DNA of 64,000 bases from the NCBI RefSeq assembly GCF_964355755.1, contig NC_092677.1, positions 23,408,101 to 23,472,100 on the forward strand. Direction: 5' to 3'. The notes under the pieces are model-generated. The model saw only the letters and a list, made by a program, of their open reading frames with translations, was not told where the DNA came from and did no database searches. Shown here piece by piece: positions 47,016-57,278 of this stretch (position 1 is its first letter; each line of letters starts with the position of its first letter). The stretch comes from Antedon mediterranea. Taxonomy: Eukaryota > Echinodermata > Crinoidea > Comatulida > Antedonidae. A program made the position numbers and the translations under genes.

Positions 47016-47742
47016 CTTAGATCAAAGGAGTAAGCACTACATAATGTGTTGCACTGCAAATCTTATACTGTATATTCAATTCAATTCAGATAACAATTCA
47101 ATTCAATTCAATTTCTCCATGATCATATGTTACAAGAAAACGATAATATTTTGATACATTACCAGCTACAAGTTGTTGATGTCAAGTTAAAATATCAACT
47201 CATAATATTTTGATACATATGTCCTTCTACTAAGGTATCCAGTTGGTAATCAATGGAGGTATAAATCTTAATAATACAGTATGTGATACATCATTATTGT
47301 AGGTGCTTTCCATTTTGATATCAAGTTAACCCAAAACTGACAATATTTCATTTTGATGAATGTGACATTTATGATTATTGTTGGCAAATAGTATTCAGGA
47401 TATTCCACATGAATTTAGGCTAAACCTACATAATGTATTGGTACAACAGTAAATGAGATTGATAGTATTTTTGTTTATACAACTTGTTCTAGTTTTTACT
47501 TGCACATGTCTGTACAGTATTACAATGTAGGTCTCCTATTGATGATCATCAAGTGTTTACCACTGGACATTTCTTATTCCTATCATGACCAGTGGAAATC
47601 AAAGATATTCACTCTTAAAGTCTCAATCACACTGGAGGCGTTTTTTGAAAATTTATCCAACCCAATTAATTTGACCAACAAAGCCAATCCAAACACTGGC
47701 TACCAAAAGCATCCATCTTGAGTAAAGTTACAATGGTTAAAT

Positions 47743-47768
47743 CATGGAGGTTATACTGTACCTCCATG
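47743..47768. mobile_element. 26-bp palindromic insertion, copy 3, beside its empty site
   Basis: The insert starts CATGGAGGT and ends ACCTCCATG (9-bp stem). GTTAAAT flanks it (47736-47742 and 47769-47775). The neighbouring sequence is tandemly duplicated, and the second copy (47824-47876) has GTTAAAT once and no insert. Confidence 0.8.
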
Positions 47769-48549
47769 GTTAAATTTACTATTTTCCAGTTCAGTGCGAA
47801 CAAGGCTTAAACAAGGCTTTAGTTAAAGTTACCATGGTTAAATTTACTATTTTCAATACTAGTGCGAACAAGGCTTTAGGTACATAAATAAATACAGCAG
47901 CATGTTACAAACACTAACATCTGAATTGTACAGCATGTGTGCACATACCTACAGTGGTATAAATTTCATTCCATCATTAATTTTAGCGTGACCCTAAACT
48001 CACCTCTGATGAGGTCAATCATGTGACAATTTCACAAATCAAATCAATAGAACTATTTTATTTTTCCTGTAAAAAATTATTAAAAAATACAAATATGAAT
48101 TTTATTTTAGATTAATAGTGTACATACACTTAAACATATATTTGTTACATATATTTTCCACAAAACAGATGTTATTCATTACAACTTGCATGAGATGGAA
48201 AGATTTGGATCACGACAGTGGGTTGTATGCAGGACAAACCACAGGTCGATGACTTTTTAAGTTTGAAAATAGATTATGAATCAAACAGTTGCATAGGGCT
48301 GGTATTTATTGTATGTTAAGAGGAACCTTTTTATGGACTAATGTATTTGGTAACGTTGCCAAAAGTTGCAATAATACATTCTTTCCTTTAGTGGTTAAAG
48401 CAAAAATGTGGTTCTTTAGAAATGTTGGTACTGGGATGAAATAGATAAAGAAGATGATTGAAAATGTTCATCTGGTTTGTAGTAATAAGTTACTAGAAAT
48501 GTTCTAAATGTTCTAGGTGTCAATCTGTTTGATGATAGATCGTCATTAG

Positions 48550-48590
48550 TTCTGAAGAAGCTGTCCGATCAGGACAGCGAAACTGTCAAG
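48550..48590 (+). repeat. Hammerhead-like hairpin, degenerate
   Basis: CTGAAGA is followed by GCTGTCC, a 5-nt loop, GGACAGC and GAAAC. Stem II is perfect over 7 bp, but an unpaired A sits at its base and no stem III with a following cleavage base is visible. Probably the tail of a retroelement remnant. Confidence 0.45.
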
Positions 48591-49757
48591 GTTACTTTAT
48601 ATACTAATTGTTGGTTTGAAAAAAAGAACATTTCTACAAGAAAAAGAAGAGTCTTAAAGGTAGAGTGTTATCTACACGGTGCAACCGAACTAGGGCGTGG
48701 TTAACCGTTAGACAGCTATTACGCCTTGCATTTAGTTAATTGCGCAAGCAGAGGCTAAATTATCGATTAGATTACCGAACGGTACACCTTAATGCATCAG
48801 TGAATTTAATGCCGACCAATGAACACACAAACACGATCTATGATAACAAACGGTGCATCTTAAAGATGAGTAATTTTGACATTAAACAATGAATAGGTGA
48901 CGGCGAAAAGTGTTGACGAAACAGTTTAAAAGTCACACATTACCGTACATTTGTTAGGTAAGCAAATCTAATGCCGGGAGTCTGACCGTGATGATCAAAA
49001 TATAATTCTTTATGGATCTTCACAATGCTGATAAGTTAATGTAAAATGGCAACAGTTTAACTTACAATGTAACAATATGGTGTACGTACCAAAATATAAT
49101 GTAAAAAGAATCATATTGCGTTTACAGGTCGAGTTTACTTTACAACTACCAATGAGAGGCAGTGTGAAGATACCTGATGCCAAGTGGCGTACATAGTCTT
49201 GGTATCTTAGACATAATACTGTAAAGCCTTTGTTCAACCATGGATTTAATACCTGGACTGGAACAGTGATCCTTTGCCTACAGGTAAGCTGGGGTATTAT
49301 TCTTCACATAGTTGATGGCTATATACACCTTATCTTTATTAAAATAAATAAACAGTCTGTAAACTCTCATTTTATCAGTTTTAAATAGAATTAAATCAGA
49401 TATTGTACAGCAGTTGAATACAGGTATGGTAAAAATCTAATGATTCACAGTTTGAATGGGTACTCAGGTACCCAGTCATTTTCTGTTTGTAAAAATAATT
49501 TTGTAGGCTTTTGGATGATTTAATTGTAATTCAACGGTAAAAAATAATAATTAATACTTGAAATATTTTTAAAAGTACCTTTAAATGTAATGGGGAAATA
49601 ATAGGCTTAATTCATGTTATTCAGTTTCATCACGTTTAAAAAACATGTATATGACGCACATTGTTTCCAAAATCAATTATAAAACCACTATCTTTGATGT
49701 CATCCGTATTGTTATTTTAAGTTCTTGGTACTGTATCTATATTTTGTCAGTATCATA

Positions 49758-49888
49758 GGAATATTCAGGAATACAGCATCACATGTGTTGCCTAGTACCA
49801 TAGACCATAACGTAACACTTAACCTAACCTTACACAATACAAGCAACACATGTGATACAAATGAGATTCTGTATTTACTAAATATTCC
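49758..49888. repeat. Inverted repeat around a 50-bp spacer
   Basis: Outer GGAATATT / AATATTCC and inner GCATCACATGTGTTGC / GCAACACATGTGAT form arms of about 34 and 46 bp, with an extra block in the right arm. MITE-like; no duplication identified. Confidence 0.55.
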
Positions 49889-50253
49889 AATAGAGGGCAA
49901 ATCTTAGCGTGTGGAGATACAGCACTGACAATTGTGTACATTAGTTTTGTTTTTACTGTAAACAATATTTATTTGTAGCAATATCAAAGTAAATTCTATT
50001 GGATGACATTTTGATTGCTTGCATATTTTGTATCATCCCTATGATAGTAATTGTAAAGCAATTACAGGTAGTAACACTCTCTCAAGGTGGAATGTTAATG
50101 GTCAGATTGAGAACAAGGTGTCAATTTTTGTCTCCTCTTCTTATTTTACATCTAAATAAGATCATACAGTAGAACTCTATTAAAAAGACACTATTGGGAC
50201 CCAACAAAGTTTCCCTGTAATATGGGTGGCCCCATGAATGGGGGTTGTCTCCA

Positions 50254-50404
50254 CCCGTTTCACATCACATAGCAGAATTTACAGACACCAAGGCATAGGG
50301 TTTCACCATGGCTAGTATGGTGCGCGCTTGGAGATCACCATAACGACCATGGTATACGCTCCGATCTGTAAACTCCAGAGATTTGCTAGCCGATGTGAAA
50401 GAGG
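50254..50404. mobile_element. MITE-like inverted repeat
   Basis: CGTTTCACATC and ATTTACAGA at the left are mirrored by TCTGTAAACTC and GATGTGAAAGAGG at the right. Small, non-coding. Confidence 0.5.
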
Positions 50405-51789
50405 TATTATATGTTTGTGTAAATATGTAAATTATTTAGTAGATTACAGTCAATAAAAACAATTTTAATGACAAAATATATGATGCCTTTAAAATTAATA
50501 TACAATTCTAATTGAAATATGAGTTGTTTGAACTCCACTTAGATAAATTTAATAAGTGGAAAAATAATTCTTATTGCTACAATACTATACATCTTACTAC
50601 ATAAAAAGGAATGTTCAACTATCAGGAATTAACTAATGTACAGTAATAATAAGTTACCGTGGCACACATTTTTACAAATCTACCATAGTAAAAACTGTTG
50701 ATTAATTATCAGAATATATATTTACTACTGTATTTGCTAGCTAAAGAAAACCTACTATACAAGAAATCATGAAAACATTGTTAAGAGATTTGTAACTTTT
50801 TGGTTGGCAGGTGTTTCATCTACTGTAACTCTCTCTCCATTTTTTCTGTTTTTAGCACAATCCAGAGCATAGTGGGTAACAAAAAGTTAGCTTTACAATT
50901 GTCCTTGCTCTAATTAACAAATAAAATAAACATCTAATAAATAATGCTGCCAAGAGTTGACAAGTTGCTTGTTGTTTTGATATTTGTTTTGGTGTCATGA
51001 CAAAATGTACACAAATATATTCATATAATTGATCACTATAGTATTATTATCACAGTATTATAGAGTAAAGACAGTTCAGTACTAATAAAACAAACATTCT
51101 TTTGAAGAAAATTGCCTTCAAAGTAATATGCCAAACAGCACTTGAACATAGGGCCTGTTCACACCAAAGAAGTTTAATGCTTTCGTATCATACGTGATGT
51201 ACAACTCCATAGGACTGAACCACCTCTTACGACACTGATCTTTGTTACGGTACAAAATTAGTGTATGACGTTTATGATCTGAATGTCGTGCATCAACGAT
51301 TTTGACATCCAACATATCAATCAAAGCTATTCCTGCATACTATATGTTCGCCCCAATGTGTGGAACTTCAGAATGCGCTACTTGCTGTTACGACGCTATG
51401 ACCGTGATACAAACACATTTCTCCATGGATTTGAACATATAGCCAGACATAAAACTTTTCATATACTGCAATTTATGTAAAAAGAATGACAATACAATAG
51501 TAAATGGAACTTATTTTATCAGAACAACAAGCATACATAAATAAAGTTTAGAAATAATACCATCTCTCTAAAAGTAACCTTATATCAATAATCTGAACTT
51601 ATTTATGTGATTGGAGCACCATGCAATTCTTTTCTAAATGAATAAGTCACATGTTTAAATTCATTTCTGCGACAGATATTACATCAGGTTATAAATCAAT
51701 TAATTTTCTATATCACATTCATCATTTTCACATTTTGTTTTTCCATGATCAGTATCAACGTCATACAAAATTTTGGGTTTTCCCCGATG

Positions 51790-52158
51790 CTATAACTTGT
51801 ATTTATTCTCTTTACCAGACGCTATTTCTTGCGATTCGCGAACGCTTGTTTTACTCCCTAACCCGTCTAACTCCTGTTGCGGTATTCGCCGTTTGCCGGA
51901 ACGGCCGGATATCCGTGAACGTGTGGATTTATTTGACTGAGTTGAGTGTGTAGATTTAGTGCTTCTGCTGCGTGTTGATGTGCGTTTTAGCCAGTTCTGA
52001 CTGATTGATCGATGCAAGTTCTTCAGACTAGATTGTCCAGCATTTGTTACAATCCATGGATGTTTTAATGCTTGAGCGCATGTCAGTCGTTCAGCTGGAT
52101 TTGTACGTAGTAATTTATCGATGAAATCCTTAGCGGCAGCAGACACATCTTTCCATGG
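51790..52158 (-). CDS. PSKH1: Protein serine kinase H1 (PSKH1)-like, last exon only
   Basis: A single terminal exon with acceptor TTGCAG (52164-52159 on the minus strand) and TAG stop at 51792-51790, 122 residues in phase 0. It begins PWKDVSAAAKDFIDKLL and continues NPAERLTCAQALKHPWIV, the end of a CaMK-type kinase domain. The non-catalytic tail KNLHRSISQN then a Ser/Thr/Arg-rich KSTHSTQSNKSTRSR stretch matches the PSKH1 tail as I recall it; PSKH1 is a Golgi- and nucleus-associated kinase in vertebrates. PSKH2 is an alternative. The catalytic exons are not in the window, so the preceding intron exceeds 11.8 kb and includes the satellite array, unless the model is a retained fragment. Confidence 0.88.
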   Translation of the reverse strand, partial: PWKDVSAAAKDFIDKLLRTNPAERLTCAQALKHPWIVTNAGQSSLKNLHRSISQNWLKRTSTRSRSTKSTHSTQSNKSTRSRISGRSGKRRIPQQELDGLGSKTSVRESQEIASGKENKYKL

Positions 52159-52286
52159 CTGCAAGAAATCAATTGATATTATTTATTAATAATCTAGTAT
52201 CGGATCAAGGACATACTGAGGCTCCATCACAGTAAACATTAGTTAACAATGTAACAACATTTGAAAACCTGCAAAAAACACATTAA

Positions 52287-53088
52287 CACTTTGACTGCCA
52301 AACACGAAGATTTCCACGTTTGGAAACACAATTCTTGGCTGCCAAACACGAAGATCTCCACGTTTGCAAACACAATGCCTGACTACCAAACACAGAGATA
52401 TTCTGGTATTTACGCTAATTGTATTACCAGTATTTTTAGTTGCGTACACACGTGACTTTATAGCTCACTAAGTCGGTCGGTCAGTAAACACTAACTCAAA
52501 TTTGCGCACGCAACTGCAGCCGTGTATATGGCCTTGTTCACTAAGTGACCAGTATCAGGGGCGTGTGTAGGATTTATTTTTACACGCACCTGAGTATCAC
52601 TCAATGAACCTGTTTGGCATTGATATATTATATTCATTTACCATTGGCCGAGTCCCGCAACGATTTCAACCAACATTAGGCCTGGTGTCTTATCATGTGG
52701 ATTTTGGCGGAAACCATGACATGAAATTAATGATTTATAAAATGTAGTCAATGTTTAGATAATGATTTGTTTATTAATGTAATGTTTACTCTGTTTGATA
52801 TTTTGATAATTATGATGTCCTACACAAATTTGTGAATATCTTGACTCTGTCGTGCAAATCTTTGAAGTAAAACTCAAAAAGTGAGTTCATTTTATTGTTA
52901 TGATTCACATATATTGTGATTTTAATAAGTATCTTGGTAACACTGTTAAGCTGAAATGTTTATTGTTCTTTTAGTCTTTATTACATATCAATCTGATCCC
53001 ATACATACTTTCAACCAGCTTGGTAAAAATATTGAAATTGGCTAAAAATGTCAGCAGTGACCGGTAGAAACCCATGGCAGTCAAAGTG
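52287..53088. mobile_element. piggyBac-type non-autonomous element
   Basis: CACTTTGACTGCCA at the left is perfectly inverted as TGGCAGTCAAAGTG at the right. TTAA flanks both ends (52283-52286 and 53089-53092), the hallmark of piggyBac. A 45-bp direct repeat starting CTGCCAAACACGAAGAT occurs 2.5 times next to the left end, with CCAAACACG ... CCACGTTTGG pairs. No transposase frame. Confidence 0.85.
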
Positions 53089-53092
53089 TTAA

Positions 53093-55585
53093 ACATATAT
53101 CTGTCAACAATGACAAACAAACATAATATTATTACCACATATATATTTGAGTGTTTAAGCATGATTAGGCTGCTTATTGAAATATAAAAATTAATAAAAT
53201 AATCAATTGTTTAACTTCAACAACAAGTTATTTAATATCAGAATTGATATAAACACAATACAGTATATCATTCAAAAAAGGGATATTAGCAATTTCTAAA
53301 ACTTCTGAATATTGTTTTATTCATATTAAACAGTATTTAATTTGGTTATCAATTTTGAAGAAAATAAAAATACATAAAATGACTTTTTTTATCTATCGTG
53401 TATTAATTATTAACGTTTAAGTCAATAGTTATTTCACTAGACATAAGACATCAGAAAACGTCAATATCTTCAAAATACTTCTCAAAACAAATTGTACACA
53501 GAGGCATATTTACTGTTTAACTTTGACTAGCGCCTTTCAATATTACATATGGATACCAGTGCTATGCTGATTGATGAAAAAGCAAGCAACAGTGAAGAGA
53601 GTTGATGGACTACACTATAAGATTATCATTTCAGTTCTAATATTTAATATTATTAGATAAAAAAAAAATAATTACAATATATTGATTGATCCACATAAAG
53701 CGTAAAAAAAAATTTTTTTTTTTATTCAAGTATAGTTGCACATTTGCTGAGCAGGGACGACTTTAATTTTCAGTTTTAATAAGTCCTATTCCCTACGTTT
53801 TTTAGATCTAATTTAAGGTAACCAACTACATTAAATGTAAAAATAAATACTATAATATGGTCCTATTGCGATAAAAGTTTTCGTCTTTGAATGGTTAAAA
53901 ATGTGAAAAATAAGTCGATTTTAATAATTTTAGCGCTATAAATACCAACATGCATTGAGCGCAAATTGATATTTTAGTTTTTCATCTGTGATTTACCTAA
54001 TTTCGATCGATTGTGAAGGCCAACATAAATTGAAGAATCGTAATTTTTCAGCGAAAATACCAGGTTTCCCCCAATCTGTATTAAGGATTCTGGCAAAAAC
54101 AGAAAGATAATTAATGCAGCAACTAGACGTCAAGCTAGGCCTATAGCTAGCGTACGATGTGCGTACGTTACTAGGTAGCTAAGCCTACAAAACTATAAGC
54201 CTTGCTAGGCTAGGCCTAAAGACCATACATGAGAGGACATTCACCGCGAGCTACTTAGGTAGTGCATTGTTTCTCTCTTTTTATAATAAATTACCATAAA
54301 ACGTACATCTAAGACAAGGAATGACCTGGTTTAATGTTTTTAAAGTAATATATATGCATTATTTGTACAAAACATCAACAATTGTAGGGAATGGGTCTTC
54401 AAAAAATTTAATCAAATGACGTCATTCTCAATAAGCAACAATTCATACGATACTATTTATTGTCCTTATTGATTACAACATCATTAATCTATAATAGGTC
54501 TAGGTTGAAAACTTATCTAATTTTTTTTGGTTTTTTTAGGAGGAAAAATATATATTTATATAATATTTATCATCATTCACCGTCCAAGTATAAACAGATC
54601 TTAACCTTAATGTTGAAAGAAATTTCGTAGCCAGTGTGCAACCTGTTACCATCATACAGCTGTAGGCTCCAGCCACTCTAATGGCAAGATAGGTATATTA
54701 CACCAAACAGGCTGTTACCAAACACTAACAATAGACTTCACAAACCACTCATTGCGTATGTTTCAGCCAATATACAACTTGAATCAAAATACATTTTACG
54801 CCTAAAATTAATGTCTCAAGTTGTAAATTATAAGATTTTTAATATAGATGCCAATATTGAAAAAAATAATTGTTGGCAAAAAATATACAGGTACATTCTT
54901 TGATATCAGAAATGGGATGCACAAACAATTTGTTATAGACGCATTTTTCTCAGCTAGATAAATTTGATAAAAAGTGATTTTCCTTCAGCAAGTAGAAAAA
55001 AAAATGTAATGCGTGCCATATAATTTTTATATGTGTTTTTTAAAAAGCAAAACGACATAATTATGAATTCTGAGCATACTCAAAAAAGGTATTTACTATA
55101 ACCAATACTAATGGTTGACTATTAAACTGAGTGTATATATACTAGGACATGATGAAATAGATAGCTATTGACCTAAATATTTTGCCTTTAATGTTTTGAT
55201 AGATGTTGGCTTTCTCACTATCTTTTAGTAAAGGTTCTCACCATTCAACAACTGTAATACCATGCTGAGGCTTAGGGTTAAATGTAACATCCCCAGCAAT
55301 CTTATTAGAAAAATAACATCACAAAAATAATGCATTAGTTTGTCCGCAGGCTGAGGTGATTTCAGATTTCTGACTCAAAATGTTATTTTGTTTGTGGAAT
55401 TTAATCATTGTACATGAAATGGGCCTACTGCAATTACTGTTACAGAAGCATGTTCCTTTTGTGAGGATAGAAAGTCAATCCAGCATCTATTCATCCATTA
55501 ATAAGTGACCCCCAATTTAAAATTACAGGAACCTGAATACAATAGCGAATTCCCAATAAAAATGAATTAAGTCAAATTATGAATA
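53093..55585 (-). other. PSKH1 intron, no recognisable content
   Basis: AT-rich intron sequence. The GGCCTA-rich patch at 54120-54215 and the homopolymer runs near 53705 are the only notable composition changes. Confidence 0.45.
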
Positions 55586-55589
55586 AACA

Positions 55590-55805
55590 GGAGTTTGGCA
55601 GCCGAGTGGTTAGGATACTCGACTGTCATACAGAGAGACCCGGGTTCAATTCCCGACAACTCCCAGTTCACTCAGCTGTAAAATGAGTATCTGGTTGAAA
55701 ATGCTAGGGAGAAAAAGGCGGCGTGGCACCCTACCACATAATGCCGAGGCTTAGTACAATGAGCTGTATGGAGCTCTGATAGATAAGAAAAAGCAATTAT
55801 TCATA
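55590..55805 (+). mobile_element. tRNA-derived SINE, family 2 (tRNA-Asp-like head)
   Basis: The head 55590-55663 resembles tRNA-Asp: acceptor-like GGAGTTT with CAACTCC, box A TGGCAGCCGAGTGG, the ACTGTCATA anticodon-loop region with GTC, AGACCCGGGTTCAATTCCCG as T arm and box B. The anticodon stem is broken and a non-tRNA body follows (CTCAGCTGTAAAATGAGTAT, GGCGGCGTGGCACC), so it is a SINE rather than a working tRNA gene. Confidence 0.7.
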
Positions 55806-55975
55806 AAGAGAAAAGGTTGTAATGTAGGATTATGTACTGCAGGAAGCTGAATTATAGTAAGGTTATCTAAAGTAGCACAAATGCTCCAAATACTTGGTCA
55901 ACACCAAAATTAAGTAGATGAACTGAAATAGCATGCGTACAAGACCCTGCACATGTTCCTAGTGCGCCACATAAT

Positions 55976-56290
55976 ATGAAAAAAAGGCATTTATTAGAGA
56001 ACAAAGGCAAACACAGCGTGAAGCAAACCCACAGTATGAAGTTGAATTTGCCTGCTGATGCCTCGACAGACATTCTCCATCAATTCAATAAGAATTTATC
56101 TCCACTGGTGGGCATACCACGTCCAATTTTCTCGCAACTGATTACAAATGCGAGGCGGTGTAAAGGCACAGATGCCATAATCATGGTACAACAGCATTCT
56201 GGAAGAGATTACAGCCCAGTCTCTGTCCAAACAGCTCCTGCTAGGCCGGGCTGGGCACAGAAAGAGGTCAAGCTCTACTGACCTCTTTCT
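55976..56290. other. GC-richer block with 101-codon frame and a 12-bp inverted repeat
   Basis: This stretch is less AT-rich than its surroundings and stays open for 101 codons on the plus strand (55976-56281). I recognise no protein family and see no good splice sites. It ends in AGAAAGAGGTCA, 8 nt, TGACCTCTTTCT (56259-56290), a perfect 12-bp inverted repeat with two AGGTCA half-sites. It could be a conserved regulatory element, an unrecognised exon or an old repeat. Confidence 0.4.
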
Positions 56291-56299
56291 TGTCTGGAT

Positions 56300-57278
56300 G
56301 GGAAATGTTTAAAAACAAAATGTACATTACACTCCCAGAAGCATGGTATTATCAGTGTGAAGAACAGCGGCACGAGCAAAATTAAATTATGCTAGCCACC
56401 TCATTAAAATTCTTACAAAATATTACTAAGGTTTAATTTAATAAAAGTTCTTTTGGAATGTTAGGCTTTTGTTTCAAATCTTTTGAGTAATTTACCTCCT
56501 GGTTCTTTACCTCATTTTCACATCTTGTTGCTTCACAATGAACATAATGGTGGAACTTATTGAGGTTATGAACTTTAGAACGTAGCACATCGAAAATTGT
56601 TTATTGAGGTTACAAACCCAACAATATAGCCTATGTTCTATCTATAAAGTTCTAGCTATGAAGTTGAAGTTTTCCTCGTACAGGAAAAGTTGCAGTATTT
56701 TATTATTGTAGTACATCGCAAAAGAGTTCCAATTCCAATATTCCTTTATTTATAGTCTTTTCGAACAATAAGAACATCAAACATAGCATAACTAAACATA
56801 TTTACTTCATACCACAGTATTTACTTGACAAATTACAACTGAATTTAATTGCAAATATAATTTACCGAATCTATATATCTGTATTGAGTGAATATATCTA
56901 ATATGAAGTCAAATTTGACAACATGACATGCTTGCATCTAAAAATGAAAATTAATATCAGTACCATGTACAGTACCACTGTATGACTTTATCATAAATTT
57001 CAATAAAATATGTATTACAGTAGGTAAATAGATGTCCTTAGTGACCTGAGGTGATATAAAATTGAGAATGCACACAAACTGCATTTTTGAATTTTTGCTT
57101 TTTGGTGAATAATTGGGATTCGACATGATTATTAGATCATGTTCCGAATATGAGTACTGTTTCAATAATATGACAGTATTATTTATATATACATGGAGCT
57201 ACAGTAAATCGTTAACTTAACATCAGATTTGTATTCTTGGTGCAGTATATACATATGAATAAATAATTTTAATATTAA
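56300..57278 (-). other. PSKH1 intron up to the satellite border
   Basis: AT-rich, no feature seen. The array begins sharply at 57279. Confidence 0.45.

Larger units (their letters stand above)
40861..51789. other. Intergenic region between kinesin 5' end and PSKH1 3' end
   Basis: About 10.9 kb with no supported coding exon. It holds several MITEs, two tiny palindromic insertions and inverted repeats listed separately. Open frames up to 101 codons here are AT-driven and have no recognisable composition. Confidence 0.6.

Noticed and set aside
55590-55663. tRNA-Asp gene
   Set aside because: Anticodon stem is unpaired, the acceptor has a mismatch and a SINE body follows, so it was called a tRNA-derived SINE.
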